A stretch of 64,000 bases of DNA from Pseudonocardia alni (GCF_002813375.1 NZ_PHUJ01000003.1:5084001-5148000), one strand, 5' to 3'; counted from the stretch's first letter, positions 30,622 through 39,486 are shown. Translations and numbers: made by a program. Notes: generated by a model not told the origin, from the sequence alone.

Positions 30622-32490
30622 GTGGCAGGACGGATCCGGGACGCCGACATCACCGAGGTCCGCAACCGCACGCGGGTCGAGGAGATCGTCGAGGAGTACG
30701 TGGCCCTCCGCCGCGCCGGGGCGGGCTCGCTGAAGGGCCTGTGCCCGTTCCACGACGAGAAGTCCCCGTCGTTCACCGTCCGCCCCTCGCACGGCACGTT
30801 CCACTGCTTCGGCTGCGGCGAGCACGGCAGCGTCATCGACTTCGTCATGAAGATGGAGGTCATCGGGTTCCCCGAGGCCGTCGAGCGGCTCGCCGAGCGG
30901 TGCGGGGTCCGGCTGACCTACGAGGGCGGCGGGTCCTCGGTGCAGCGCGACCGCGGCACCCGCAGCCGCCTGCTGGAGATCAACAAGAAGGCCCAGGCGT
31001 TCTACGCCGAGCAGCTCGCCACCCCCGCGGGCCGGGCGGGCGTGCAGTTCCTCGCCGACCGCGGCTTCGACGCCGCGGCCGCGGAGAAGTTCGGCTGCGG
31101 CTACGCCCCGGCGGGCTGGGACACCGTCACCAAGCACCTGCTGGCACAGGGCTACCAGCTGGACGAGCTGATCAAGGCCGGCATCTCCAAGGAGGGCAGG
31201 CGTGGTGCGATCGACCGGTTCCACCGGCGTCTGCTGTGGCCGATCCGCGACCTGGGCGGCGACGTCGTCGGCTTCGGCGCGCGCCGGCTGTTCGACGACG
31301 ACGGCATCGAGGCCAAGTACCTCAACACCTCCGAGACGCCGGTCTACCGCAAGACCCACGTGCTGTTCGGCCTCGACCAGGCCAAACGGGAGATCGCGAA
31401 GACCCGGCAGGTGGTCGTCGTCGAGGGCTACACCGACGTCATGGCGATGCACCTGGCCGGGGTGACCACGGCGGTCGCGTCCTGTGGCACGGCGTTCGGC
31501 AGCGAGCACGTCTCGGTCATCCGCAGGCTGATCGGCGACGACTCCTTCGACCGCGGTGAGGTCGTGTTCGTCTTCGACGGCGACGCGGCCGGTCAGAAGG
31601 CCGCCGAGAAGGCCTTCGACGGTGACCAGAGCTTCGCCACGCAGCTCTACGTCGCCGTCGCGCCGGACAACCAGGACCCGTGCGACCTGCGCCTCGGGCA
31701 CGGCGACACCGCGGTGCGCGACCTCGTCGCCCGCCGGGAGCCGCTGTTCGAGTTCGTCATCCGCACCGAGCTGGACAAGCTCCAGCTGGACACCGCCGAG
31801 GGCCGTGTCGCCGCCCTGCAGCGCTGCGTACCGATCGTCGCGAAGATCAAGCGGGAGGACCTGCGCGACGAGTACGCGCGGCGCCTCGCCGGCTGGGTCG
31901 GCTGGGACGACATCGCCGTCGTCGTGCGACGGGTGCGCGAGAGCGCCGGCGTGTCGCCCGAGGGGGGCCGCTCCCGGCGCCGCGCCCCGCTGCCCGCCCC
32001 GAAGCGCGACGACACCCAGCTGCACCTGCAGCGCGAGGCGCTCAAGGCGGCCCTGCAGATCCCCGGCGTCGTCGGACCCGGCTTCGACGAGCTGCCCGAG
32101 GCCGGGTTCACCCATCCGCAGCTGGCCGCGGTGCACCGGGCGATCATGGCCGCGGGCGGGGTGTGCGCCGGGCTGGACGGGTCGGACTGGCTCGACGCCG
32201 TCGTCGCCGAGGGCGCGGGCGACGACGTCAAGCGCCTGGTCAGCGAGCTGGCCGTGGAGAACCTGGAGCTCCCCAAGCGCAACACCGACGAGGTCCGCTA
32301 CGTCAACGGCGTCCTCGCCGGGGTCCGGCTCGGCCTGGTCGAGCGCGAGATCGCCGACCTCAAGTCGCAGCTGCAGCGCACCAATGCCGAGACCGACCAT
32401 GACGAGTACATGGACCTGTTCGGCGTGCTCGTCCCGCTGGAGCAGTACAAGATCCAGCTGCGCGAGCAGGCGTCCGGGGTCGCGTCGTGA
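30622..32490 (+). CDS. dnaG: DNA primase DnaG
   Basis: Makes RNA primers at the replication fork. 622 residues. CHC2 zinc finger with C41, H44 (CPFHDEKSPSF) and C62, C65 (FHCFGCGEHG). Toprim core: VVVEGYTDVMAMHLAG with catalytic Glu and VFVFDGDAAGQKA with the DxD-type acids. Basic linker around SRRRAPLPAPKRDD, then the helicase-binding C-terminal domain. The start is fixed by a TAGACT box 7 nt upstream. It overlaps the next gene by 4 nt. Confidence 0.97.
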   Translation: MAGRIRDADITEVRNRTRVEEIVEEYVALRRAGAGSLKGLCPFHDEKSPSFTVRPSHGTFHCFGCGEHGSVIDFVMKMEVIGFPEAVERLAERCGVRLTYEGGGSSVQRDRGTRSRLLEINKKAQAFYAEQLATPAGRAGVQFLADRGFDAAAAEKFGCGYAPAGWDTVTKHLLAQGYQLDELIKAGISKEGRRGAIDRFHRRLLWPIRDLGGDVVGFGARRLFDDDGIEAKYLNTSETPVYRKTHVLFGLDQAKREIAKTRQVVVVEGYTDVMAMHLAGVTTAVASCGTAFGSEHVSVIRRLIGDDSFDRGEVVFVFDGDAAGQKAAEKAFDGDQSFATQLYVAVAPDNQDPCDLRLGHGDTAVRDLVARREPLFEFVIRTELDKLQLDTAEGRVAALQRCVPIVAKIKREDLRDEYARRLAGWVGWDDIAVVVRRVRESAGVSPEGGRSRRRAPLPAPKRDDTQLHLQREALKAALQIPGVVGPGFDELPEAGFTHPQLAAVHRAIMAAGGVCAGLDGSDWLDAVVAEGAGDDVKRLVSELAVENLELPKRNTDEVRYVNGVLAGVRLGLVEREIADLKSQLQRTNAETDHDEYMDLFGVLVPLEQYKIQLREQASGVAS

Positions 32491-32999
32491 CGGGCTTCTG
32501 GGCACGGCTGCTCGGCCGCGAGCCGGTGCCCGACGCGGTCGCCGACGCCCTCGCCGACTCCGAGGCCGTCGTCGCCACCGCGCAGGCCCCGGACGGGATG
32601 CTCGTGGTCACCTCGTGGGGGATCTGGCCGCCCGGCGGCGAGCGGCTGGGCTGGCACGAGATCGCGAAGGCCACCTGGGACAAGACCAGCCTGGTCGTGA
32701 CACCGACCTCGGCCGAGCAGATCGCCCCCGGCACCGAGTTGCTCGCCGACGGGCGCCCGCTGCGGTTCCGCCTCGTCGAACCGGGGAAGGTGCCGCAGGC
32801 CGTGCAGGAGCGGGTCACCCAGTCCATCCGCACCCGCAACCGGCGTGAGCTGCCCGGGGGAGGGGTCTGGGTGCTGCAGCGCCGGGTCCCCGGTCGCGAC
32901 GGGCTGGTGCTGCAGGTCCGGCCCGACCCGGGGACCGATCCGGTCGCCGCCCGGAGGCTGGCCGAGGGCATCGCCGCACGCCTCCCGGAGGAACCGTGA
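32487..32999 (+). CDS. Conserved hypothetical protein coupled to dnaG
   Basis: 170 residues, soluble, no named domain. Starts TGFWARLLGREPVPDAVADA; contains WGIWPPGGERLGWHEIAKAT and WDKTSLVVTPT, an alternating beta pattern, and ends with a helical region (DPVAARRLAEGIAARLPEEP). Homologous-looking genes follow dnaG in several actinobacteria, but no function is established to my knowledge. GTGA overlaps at both ends, with dnaG upstream and the methyltransferase downstream. Confidence 0.7.
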   Translation: MTGFWARLLGREPVPDAVADALADSEAVVATAQAPDGMLVVTSWGIWPPGGERLGWHEIAKATWDKTSLVVTPTSAEQIAPGTELLADGRPLRFRLVEPGKVPQAVQERVTQSIRTRNRRELPGGGVWVLQRRVPGRDGLVLQVRPDPGTDPVAARRLAEGIAARLPEEP

Positions 33000-33769
33000 C
33001 CACGACCAGCTGGGACCCGGAGCTCTACCGCGCCTTCGACGACCACCGCTCGCGCCCGTTCCTGGACCTGCTGGCCCGGGTGGGCGAGACCGACCCCGCG
33101 CTGACCCGGGTCGTCGACGCCGGCTGCGGCCCCGGCCACCTGACCGGGCTGCTCGCCCGTCGGTGGCCGACGGCGACGGTCGAGGCGTTCGACTCCTCCC
33201 CGGACATGGTCGCCGCGGCCCGCGCCGCCGGCGTCGACGCCACGCAGGTCGACGTGCGCGACTGGACCCCGCCCCGCGACACCGGGGTGCTCGTCACCAA
33301 CGCGGTGCTGCAGTGGGTGCCGGAGCACCCCGACGTGCTGCGCCGCTGGATGGCCTCGCTCGCGCCCGGCGCGTGGATCGCGGTGCAGGTCCCCGGCAAC
33401 TTCGACGCCCCCTCACACGTGCTGACCCGCGAGGTCGCGACGCTCCCGCAGTGGCGGGACCGGATCCTGCTGCGCGGCACCGAGACGGTGCTCGACCCGC
33501 TCGGCTACGCCGACATCCTGGCCGCCGCGGGCGCCGACGTCGACGCCTGGGAGACGACCTACCTGCAGCGGCTCGACGGCGACGACCCGATCCTGCGCTG
33601 GATCTCCGGCACCGCCCTGCGCCCGGTCCGCGACGCCCTCGACGACGACGCCTACGACGCGTTCGTCCGCGAGCTCGCGCCCCGGCTGCGGGCGGCCTAC
33701 CCGCCGAGCGCCGACGGCGGCACCTGGTTCCCGTTCCGCCGCGTCTTCGCGGTGGCCCGCACACGCTGA
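32996..33769 (+). CDS. tam: Trans-aconitate 2-methyltransferase
   Basis: SAM-dependent enzyme esterifying trans-aconitate, which detoxifies this aconitase inhibitor. 257 residues. The TAM-specific N-terminus WDPELYRAFDDHRSRPFLDL leads to motif I VVDAGCGPGHLTGLLARRWP; NAVLQWVPEHPDVLRRWMAS and WIAVQVPGNFDAPSH are further TAM signatures, as is the WETTYLQRL near residue 180. GTG start overlaps the preceding stop by 4 nt. Confidence 0.88.
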   Translation: MTTTSWDPELYRAFDDHRSRPFLDLLARVGETDPALTRVVDAGCGPGHLTGLLARRWPTATVEAFDSSPDMVAAARAAGVDATQVDVRDWTPPRDTGVLVTNAVLQWVPEHPDVLRRWMASLAPGAWIAVQVPGNFDAPSHVLTREVATLPQWRDRILLRGTETVLDPLGYADILAAAGADVDAWETTYLQRLDGDDPILRWISGTALRPVRDALDDDAYDAFVRELAPRLRAAYPPSADGGTWFPFRRVFAVARTR

Positions 33770-33773
33770 CCCG

Positions 33774-33809
33774 CCCGTCCCGTGGCCCGGGGACGGGTCA
33801 CGGGACGGG
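33774..33809. terminator. Terminator between tam and convergent small gene
   Basis: CCCGTCCCGTG (33774-33784) and CACGGGACGGG (33799-33809), perfect 11-bp stem with a 14-nt loop; 4 nt after the tam stop and 8 nt from the convergent gene's stop. Confidence 0.8.
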
Positions 33810-33817
33810 GCGAGCCC

Positions 33818-34015
33818 TCAGTGCCCGGTGTTCTGGCCGCCGCGCACCTTGTCGAGCGCACCCTCGACACCCGCCCGCGCGACGCCCGCGGCGCCCTGCA
33901 CCGCGGGGTGGTCCGCCGCCCGGTGATAGGCACGGACGAGCTGTTCGTAGCGCTCGTGACCGGCTCTGGTGCCGAGGACGTACCCGACGGCGACACCCAC
34001 GAGGAATTTGACCAT
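33818..34015 (-). CDS. Small membrane protein, YtxH-like
   Basis: 65 residues. MVKFLVGVAVGYVLGTRAG is a short membrane-inserting helix with the glycine pattern of YtxH-type proteins, followed by a soluble amphipathic part (HERYEQLVRAYHRAADHPAV). ATG at 34015 is preceded by GGAGGTGAGGGG. Such proteins are common in high-GC actinobacteria and of unknown role. Confidence 0.7.
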   Translation of the reverse strand: MVKFLVGVAVGYVLGTRAGHERYEQLVRAYHRAADHPAVQGAAGVARAGVEGALDKVRGGQNTGH

Positions 34016-34189
34016 TCCCCTCACCTCCGACCGCGACCGTACCCGGACCGCGGCCGCTGTCCGACCGCCACCCGGATGGGGCTCCGACCTGCGGGAACAG
34101 CGGCCGAACGGGGGGTTGCGAGAGGGCTGTACGGAGTGTTGTAGAGTTCTTCTCGTCGCCGGGAACACCACCTGGAACGGCGTGAACGG

Positions 34190-34261
34190 TCCTCCGTAGC
34201 TCAATGGCAGAGCACCCGACTGTTAATCGGGCGGTTATTGGTTCGAGTCCAATCGGAGGAG
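34190..34261 (+). tRNA. tRNA-Asn (anticodon GTT)
   Basis: 72 nt cloverleaf. Acceptor TCCTCCG / CGGAGGA with G discriminator at 34261; D arm GCTC-AATGGCA-GAGC; anticodon arm CCCGA-CTGTTAA-TCGGG with anticodon GTT at 34222-34224; T arm ATTGG-TTCGAGT-CCAAT. The 3' CCA is not encoded, as common in actinobacteria. TAGAGT at 34142-34147 is a possible -10 box. It stands alone, without other tRNAs. Confidence 0.97.
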
Positions 34262-34308
34262 CATTTCCCGGGGTCGCTCAGGTGACCCGGGCAGCCACCC
34301 GCGATCGG

Positions 34309-34337
34309 CCCCCGAGCCATACCGATGGTTCCGGGGG
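34309..34337 (+). terminator. Terminator of tRNA-Asn
   Basis: CCCCCGAGCCAT (34309-34320), ACCG loop, ATGGTTCCGGGGG (34325-34337); imperfect stem 48 nt beyond the tRNA. Confidence 0.6.
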
Positions 34338-34684
34338 TCGCTCTGTCTCCGGGGACGATCCGGCGGTCGTGGACGGCCGCGGTCACGGCCGCTCCCGTGT
34401 ACGCCCTTCGCCCGGAGCCCTGGAGTACCCGCCGTGAGGTACACCGTCTCGACCGGATCGCCCTGCCGCGGGAGAGCGTGGTCCAGCGGCCCGCCGGCCC
34501 CGTCCATCTGCCGAGATGGCTGCGCGGCCCGGGTGCTGCACGAGCCCGTCGACGGACGTCCGCGAACCGGGCGGCTGACCGCCGCGCGCGACGGTGCACG
34601 GGCCCGCCGGGGCGGTGTAACGCGATACCGCGGCGATCCGAGATCGGGACCGCAACCACCCGCACCGGACGTGGAGGATCCGCG
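34338..34684. other. Gene-free stretch
   Basis: 347 nt between the tRNA terminator and the next start. All frames across it are arginine/proline-rich translations without a plausible start. I see no repeat or conserved RNA. GGAGG at 34674-34678 is the ribosome binding site for the following gene. Confidence 0.5.
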
Positions 34685-35062
34685 ATGTCGAACGTCGTGC
34701 TCAAGCTCGCCCAGGCGATCGGGATCGTCGTGCTCGCCGTCCTCGTCGTCGGCACGGTGATCGGCGTCCTGCAGTGGCTCGTGGTCGCCGCCGGTCTGGT
34801 CGCGCTGCCGGTGGCAGGCATCTGGCTGTACTCCCGCCTGTCCGGCCGATCGACGGCGCGCCCCGCGCGGCGGTCGGCCCCGCGGCCGACCCGCGCCGAC
34901 CGTGCAGTCACGGCCCGCCGGGCCGAGTTGGAGGGCCGGGCGGTCTACGACGCGGTGGGCCGCTGCGGGTGGTGCGGGTCGGGGACACGACACCAGGACC
35001 GTTACGGGTTCCCCGCCACGCCGCTCGCGTTCCACCGCAGCGAGATCGACGCGATGCTGTAG
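34685..35062 (+). CDS. Small membrane protein with Cys-pair tail
   Basis: 125 residues. Two membrane helices (AIGIVVLAVLVVGTVIGVLQ; LVVAAGLVALPVAGIWLYS) then a basic linker (RSAPRPTRADRAVTARRAEL) and a compact C-terminus with CGWCG followed by TRHQDRYGF, a possible single metal-binding knuckle. Function unknown. ATG at 34685 has GGAGGAT 6 nt upstream. It is convergent with the oxidoreductase gene that follows, only 5 nt apart and without a clear terminator. Confidence 0.65.
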   Translation: MSNVVLKLAQAIGIVVLAVLVVGTVIGVLQWLVVAAGLVALPVAGIWLYSRLSGRSTARPARRSAPRPTRADRAVTARRAELEGRAVYDAVGRCGWCGSGTRHQDRYGFPATPLAFHRSEIDAML

Positions 35063-35067
35063 CGGTC

Positions 35068-35493
35068 TCACCCCACGTCGCGCGCCCGGACCCCCGCCTC
35101 GTGCGGATCCACCTGCTGATCCTCGGGTGACAGTGCGAGGGTGAGGACCCGCGTCGGGTGGATCCGGATGATCGGTCCCGACCTCGTCGTCTGCCCCGCG
35201 GAGTCCGTCGGCTCGGTCAGCGCCTCGCCCCGTCCGCGGACCTCGACGAACCGCACCCGCCACGGGTCCGTCGAGAGCACGTCGTCGACGACGAACGCGA
35301 CCTGACCGTTGGCGGCGACGTTGCCGAACTTGCGGCTGCGCTCCATCCGGAACCCGCCCACGTCGATGGTCCCCAGCGTCGTGTTGACGCCGAATCCGAC
35401 CGGGTTGACCTGCAACGTCCCGTCCGGTCGGGCGGTCGCGAGCCGGCCGATCCGCCGGCCGCGCAGGTAGCTGATCTCCTCGTCGGTGAACAT
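35068..35493 (-). CDS. PPOX-class F420/FMN-dependent oxidoreductase
   Basis: 141 residues, split-barrel flavin-binding fold. Starts FTDEEISYLRGRRIGRLATA, then PDGTLQVNPVGFGVNTTLGT, SRKFGNVAANGQVAFVVDDV and RFVEVRGRGEAL: the PPOX_class F420-dependent family pattern. The native cofactor may be F420 rather than FMN. ATG at 35493 is leaderless: TACGGT on the minus strand (35501-35506) with 7 nt in between; a longer start at 35559 is not supported. Confidence 0.8.
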   Translation of the reverse strand: MFTDEEISYLRGRRIGRLATARPDGTLQVNPVGFGVNTTLGTIDVGGFRMERSRKFGNVAANGQVAFVVDDVLSTDPWRVRFVEVRGRGEALTEPTDSAGQTTRSGPIIRIHPTRVLTLALSPEDQQVDPHEAGVRARDVG

Positions 35494-35500
35494 GCCGGCG

Positions 35501-35506
35501 ACCGTA
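35501..35506 (-). promoter_or_regulatory. -10 box of leaderless oxidoreductase gene
   Basis: TACGGT on the minus strand followed by CGCCGGC and the ATG at 35493. Confidence 0.55.
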
Positions 35507-35527
35507 GGAGCTGGAGTCGGGTCGAGG

Positions 35528-36139
35528 TCAAGCCGCGGTCGCCCGGGCGACCGCGGCACGCGCGTCGGCCACGGGGACCCCGAGGGTCAGCAGGTGCCCG
35601 AGGGCGACGTCGGCCTCGTCGCCGTCCCACCGCCCGTCCCGTGCGGCGTGCTGGTAGGCCATCGACCCCGCCTGCAGCACCTCGGCCAGCACCGGGGCCG
35701 CGACGTGCCGGGAGAACACACCGGCCCGCTGCCCGTTCTCCAGCAGCCGGATCATGATCGTGTGGAACGGCGCCATCGCGGCGCGGATCTCGTCGTCGGC
35801 GGTCCGGCGGGCCAGTGCGATGACCGGGCCGTAGCGCCGCGACGTGCTCCAGGTGCGCAGGAGGGTGGCCGCGAGCTCGCCGGCCGGGTCGGGTGCGTCG
35901 GGGTCGACCTCCCCGACCTGTTCGACGAAGTCCGCCGACGCCGCCCGGACGAGTGCGACCACCAGGTCGTGACGGCTGGTGAAGTGACCGTAGACGGTGC
36001 GCCTGACGACGCCGGCGCGGGCCGCGACCTCGTCGAGGGAGGCGTCCGGGTCCTCGCGCAGCACGGCCTGCGCGGCGTCCAGGATGGACCGCCGGTTCCG
36101 CTCCCGGGCCGACGGCCGCCGTTCCGTCCCTTTCCTCAC
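35528..36139 (-). CDS. TetR-family repressor, probably of the adjacent P450
   Basis: 203 residues. N-terminal helix-turn-helix: NRRSILDAAQAVLREDPDAS, then LDEVAARAGVVRRTVYGHFT and SRHDLVVALVRAAS, followed by an all-helical ligand domain. It is divergent from a cytochrome P450 gene with a 68-nt spacer that contains a GTGCA-TTTT-TGCAC inverted repeat right at its own start, a layout typical for a TetR regulator controlling both genes. GTG at 36139. Confidence 0.85.
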   Translation of the reverse strand: MRKGTERRPSARERNRRSILDAAQAVLREDPDASLDEVAARAGVVRRTVYGHFTSRHDLVVALVRAASADFVEQVGEVDPDAPDPAGELAATLLRTWSTSRRYGPVIALARRTADDEIRAAMAPFHTIMIRLLENGQRAGVFSRHVAAPVLAEVLQAGSMAYQHAARDGRWDGDEADVALGHLLTLGVPVADARAAVARATAA

Positions 36140-36141
36140 GA

Positions 36142-36155
36142 GTGCATTTTTGCAC
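36142..36155. promoter_or_regulatory. Candidate TetR operator
   Basis: GTGCA-TTTT-TGCAC, 14 bp, perfect arms; the flanks CACGA (36137-36141) and CGAGGAGTG extend partial symmetry. It abuts the TetR start codon and lies 53 nt before the P450 start. The AT-rich centre stands out in this GC-rich region. Confidence 0.55.
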
Positions 36156-36207
36156 GAGGAGTGTAATCCTGGCGAGAGCCGAGGTCACCCAGGACGAGGA
36201 GCCGACG

Positions 36208-37419
36208 ATGACGATCGACCACGACACCCGGCCGGTGGTGCTGGACCAGGACTTCTTCGACGATCCCGATGCGCTCTACCGCGAGCTGCGCGACGCGCGT
36301 CCGGTCACCCGTGCGACCGGCCCGAACGGGCTGACGTTCTGGATGATCACCCGCTACGACGACGCCCGCGCCGCGCTGAACGACCCGCGGCTGCGGAAGG
36401 ACTCCCGGCGGCTGCCCGAGGTGCTGCAGCGGCACGGTGCGACCTCGTTCCGCCAGTTCGCCGACTCGCTCGTCGGGCACATGCTCAACGCCGACCCGCC
36501 GGACCACACCCGGCTGCGCAAGCTGGTCGGGCGGGCGTTCACCGTCCGCGCGATCGCCCGGCTGCGGCCGCGGATCGAGCAGATCGCCACCGAGCTCGCC
36601 GACGCCGCCGAGCAGGCGGGTCCCGAGCTGGACCTGCTGGACCACTTCGCGTTCCCGCTGCCGATGACGGTCATCTCCGAGATCCTCGGCGTCCCGGGGG
36701 AGCGTCGCGAGGACTTCCGGCACTGGTCGAACCTGCTGCTCTCCAGCGGCCCCGACGAGGAGCGCGCCGCGGCCGCCGCGTCGATGGCGCAGTTCCTGTC
36801 CGAGCTCGTCGCCGACAAGTCCGCCCACCCCGGCGACGACATGCTGTCCGAGATCGTCCGCGCCTCGGAGGACGGCGACTCGCTCAGCTCCACCGAGGTC
36901 ACCGCGATGGCGTTCCTGCTGCTGGTCGCCGGGCACGAGACCACGGTCAACCTCATCGGCAACGGCATGCTGGCGCTGCTGCGCGACCCCGGCCGGCACG
37001 CCCGGCTGCGCGCCGACCCCGACCGCGTTCCGCACGCGGTCGAGGAGTTCCTGCGCTACGACGGACCGGTCAACCTCGCCACGATCCGCTTCACCGACGA
37101 GCCCGTCGAGTACTCCGGGGTGACGATCCCGGCCGGCGAGGTCGTGCTGGTCTCGCTGATCGGGGCCAACCGCGACCCCGGGCGCTACCCGGACCCGCAG
37201 CGGTTCGACCCCGATCGCGACACCTCCGGGCACCTCGCGTTCGGCTACGGCATCCACCACTGCCTCGGCGCCCCGCTGGCCCGCCTCGAGGCCGACGTCG
37301 CGTTCCGGACGCTGCTCGCGCGGTTCCCGGACATGGTGCTCGCCGGCGCCCCCGGGCAGTACCGGGAGAGCACGCTGATCCACGCGCTCACGGCGCTCCC
37401 GGTGCGCCTGAACGCATGA
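36208..37419 (+). CDS. Cytochrome P450
   Basis: 403 residues, soluble bacterial class I type, CYP107-like in appearance. I helix LLLVAGHETTVNLIGNG with the acid-Thr pair (HETT), K helix ExxR as EEFLRYDG, and the heme loop AFGYGIHHCLGAPLARLE with the axial Cys. Substrate unknown; no ferredoxin or reductase gene is adjacent. ATG at 36208 has GAGGAG upstream; the reading frame from 36142 would cross the operator. Probably repressed by the divergent TetR. Confidence 0.92.
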   Translation: MTIDHDTRPVVLDQDFFDDPDALYRELRDARPVTRATGPNGLTFWMITRYDDARAALNDPRLRKDSRRLPEVLQRHGATSFRQFADSLVGHMLNADPPDHTRLRKLVGRAFTVRAIARLRPRIEQIATELADAAEQAGPELDLLDHFAFPLPMTVISEILGVPGERREDFRHWSNLLLSSGPDEERAAAAASMAQFLSELVADKSAHPGDDMLSEIVRASEDGDSLSSTEVTAMAFLLLVAGHETTVNLIGNGMLALLRDPGRHARLRADPDRVPHAVEEFLRYDGPVNLATIRFTDEPVEYSGVTIPAGEVVLVSLIGANRDPGRYPDPQRFDPDRDTSGHLAFGYGIHHCLGAPLARLEADVAFRTLLARFPDMVLAGAPGQYRESTLIHALTALPVRLNA

Positions 37420-37431
37420 CCGGTACCCGGT

Positions 37432-38274
37432 TCAGCCCGCGCTGAACTGCTCGTTGCCGATCACCCGGAGCAGCTCCAGGCGTCGTCCGGTCTCGCTGCG
37501 CGGCGCCGCGGTGAGCACGAGCAGCGCCTGGGACCGGTCCTCGGTGAACAGCGCCTGGCAGTCCACCTCCAGCTCGCCGAGCTCGGGGTGCAGCAGCGTC
37601 TTGTGGTCGGCGAACCGGCGCCCGACCTCGTGCAGCTCCCACAGGGCGGCGAACTCGGGGCTGCGCTCCGACAGCACCCCCACCAGCTCCCCGGCCCGCG
37701 ACCGGGGCCCGAGCATCGCCAGTGCCGCCCGCAGCGTCGCGACCTGCGCGCGGCTCTGGCGGGGCCGGTCGTCGGGCGGGTACATGCGCCGGGCGTCCGG
37801 GTCGGTGAACCAGCGGAAGACCTCGCTGCGGGCGAGCCCTGTGTGGTGGGTGTGGTCGCCGAACAGCGCCCGGGCCATGTCGTTCTGCACGAGCGTCTCG
37901 CCGAGCACGGTCAGGATCAGGGCCGGGCTGTCGTGCAGCCGGTCCAGCACCCGCAGCAGTGCCGGGGCCACGTGCTCGGACACCGGGCCCGACGCCGGCG
38001 CGTTGCGGCCCGCGCACCGGAACAGGTAGTCGAGCTCCTCGCTGCCCAGCCGCAGCGCCCGGGCCAGCGACGCCAGCATCTGCTCACTCGGCTGCGGGCC
38101 GCGCTGCTGCTCCAGCCGCGTGTAGTAGTCGGTCGACATGACCGCGAGCGCCGCGACCTCCTCGCGGCGCAGCCCCGCCGTGCGCCGGCGCGGCCCGTCG
38201 GGGAGCCCGACATCGCCGGGGCGGAGGCCGGCGCGGTGCCGGCGCAGGAAGTCGGCCAGGGCTGCTCGGTCCAC
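37432..38274 (-). CDS. XRE-family regulator with MmyB-like ligand domain
   Basis: 280 residues from the GTG at 38274. Helix-turn-helix: RRTAGLRREEVAALAVMSTD, then YYTRLEQQRGPQPSEQMLAS; the phrase GLRREEVAALAG/V is the hallmark of this actinobacterial group. C-terminal MmyB-like PAS-type domain (residues 105-270) with VFRWFTDPDARRMYPPDDRP. These proteins commonly repress the divergent reductase gene, here an SDR. GATACT (minus strand, 38282-38287) lies 7 nt before this GTG, favouring it over the upstream in-frame start at 38307. Confidence 0.85.
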   Translation of the reverse strand: MDRAALADFLRRHRAGLRPGDVGLPDGPRRRTAGLRREEVAALAVMSTDYYTRLEQQRGPQPSEQMLASLARALRLGSEELDYLFRCAGRNAPASGPVSEHVAPALLRVLDRLHDSPALILTVLGETLVQNDMARALFGDHTHHTGLARSEVFRWFTDPDARRMYPPDDRPRQSRAQVATLRAALAMLGPRSRAGELVGVLSERSPEFAALWELHEVGRRFADHKTLLHPELGELEVDCQALFTEDRSQALLVLTAAPRSETGRRLELLRVIGNEQFSAG

Positions 38275-38375
38275 GGCATCGAGTATCCGTGGGCACCCGC
38301 CGGGCAACCAGGGACCGGCGATCCCCCGATGACCGGTCTCTGCCGTCCCGTCCGCCGCGCGGCGACGGTGGGGAC

Positions 38376-39134
38376 ATGCAGATCACCGGACGCACCGTCT
38401 TCATCCCCGGCTCGACGAGCGGCATCGGACTCGCCCTGGCCCTGGCGCTGCACGAGCGCGGCAACACCGTGGTCCTCGGCGGCCGGCGGCGCGACCTGCT
38501 CGACGAGCTCGTCGCCGCCCACCCCGGCCTCGACGCCGTCGAGATCGACACGGCCGACCCGGCGAGCGTCACGAAGGCCGTGACCGAGGTCCTCGACCGG
38601 CACCCCGACCTCGACGTGCTCGTCGCGATGGCCGGGATCATGCGGGTCGAGGACTGGCACGGCCCCGAGGGCTTCCTCGCCTCGGCCGAGCAGGTCGTCA
38701 CCACCAACCTGCTCGGCCCGATCCGGCTGATCGGCGCGCTCGTGGAGCACCTGCGGGGACGGCCGGTCGCGTCGGTGGTCACCGTGTCGTCCGGTCTGGC
38801 CTTCGTCCCGCTCGCCGCGACGCCCAGCTACAACGCCACCAAGGCCGCGGTGCACATGCTCACCGAGTCGCTGCGCCTGCAGCTCGCCGACACCACCGTC
38901 GAGCTCGTCGAGATCGTGCCGCCGTCGGTGGCGACGGAGCTGCTGCCCGGCCAGCAGGACAGCCCGATCGCGATGCCGCTCGACGACTTCGTCGCCGAGG
39001 TGCTGACCCTGCTCCAGGCCCCGACACCGGGCGGGGAGGTGCTCGTCGACCGGGTGCTGCCGCTGCGCCACGCGGAGGCCCGCGGCGAGTACGCCGAGGT
39101 CGTCGCCCGCCTCAACGCGGCCGACCCGCACTGA
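38376..39134 (+). CDS. Short-chain dehydrogenase/reductase (DltE-like)
   Basis: 252 residues. Cofactor motif FIPGSTSGIGLALALALHER (TGxxxGIG-type, first Gly preceded by Pro), NNAG equivalent AMAGIM, catalytic triad Ser in TVSSGLAF, Tyr and Lys in SYNATKAAVH. The FIPGSTSGIG start and LPLRHAEARGEY end resemble proteins annotated DltE. It is divergent from the XRE regulator, its likely repressor, and followed by a tautomerase. ATG at 38376. Confidence 0.87.
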   Translation: MQITGRTVFIPGSTSGIGLALALALHERGNTVVLGGRRRDLLDELVAAHPGLDAVEIDTADPASVTKAVTEVLDRHPDLDVLVAMAGIMRVEDWHGPEGFLASAEQVVTTNLLGPIRLIGALVEHLRGRPVASVVTVSSGLAFVPLAATPSYNATKAAVHMLTESLRLQLADTTVELVEIVPPSVATELLPGQQDSPIAMPLDDFVAEVLTLLQAPTPGGEVLVDRVLPLRHAEARGEYAEVVARLNAADPH

Positions 39135-39178
39135 CCACCACGCCGTACCCGACCGTCCACCCGGAACAGGAGACACCC

Positions 39179-39385
39179 GTGCCGTTCGCCAACCTGAAGG
39201 TCCCTGCGGGCCTGCTCGACGCCGACGCCAAGCGCGAGCTCGTCGAGAAGGTCACCGACCTCTACGCCGCCACCTTCGGCGACGACGTCCGCGCCAACAC
39301 CATGGTCCTCGTCGACGAGGTCGCCGATGGCGGCTGGGGGATCCGCGGGCAGGTCCTGACCCTGGCCGACCTGCGGGGACGGTGA
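39179..39385 (+). CDS. 4-oxalocrotonate tautomerase-family protein
   Basis: 68 residues. After Met removal the N-terminal residue is Pro (MPFANLKVPAG), the catalytic base of tautomerases; KRELVEKVTDLYAATFGDD and ANTMVLVDEVADGGWGI complete the beta-alpha-beta unit. Substrate unknown. Start is GTG with GGAACAGGAGA upstream. Lies 44 nt after the SDR, probably the same operon. Confidence 0.82.
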   Translation: MPFANLKVPAGLLDADAKRELVEKVTDLYAATFGDDVRANTMVLVDEVADGGWGIRGQVLTLADLRGR

Positions 39386-39486
39386 CCGTCCGGCCCGCCG
39401 CCCCCTGGACGCGGTCCGGCCCCGGGTCCGTCCGGGGCGGTCGGCACGGCCCGTAGGCTGACCGCGCGACGACGGGGGAGGGCGCC

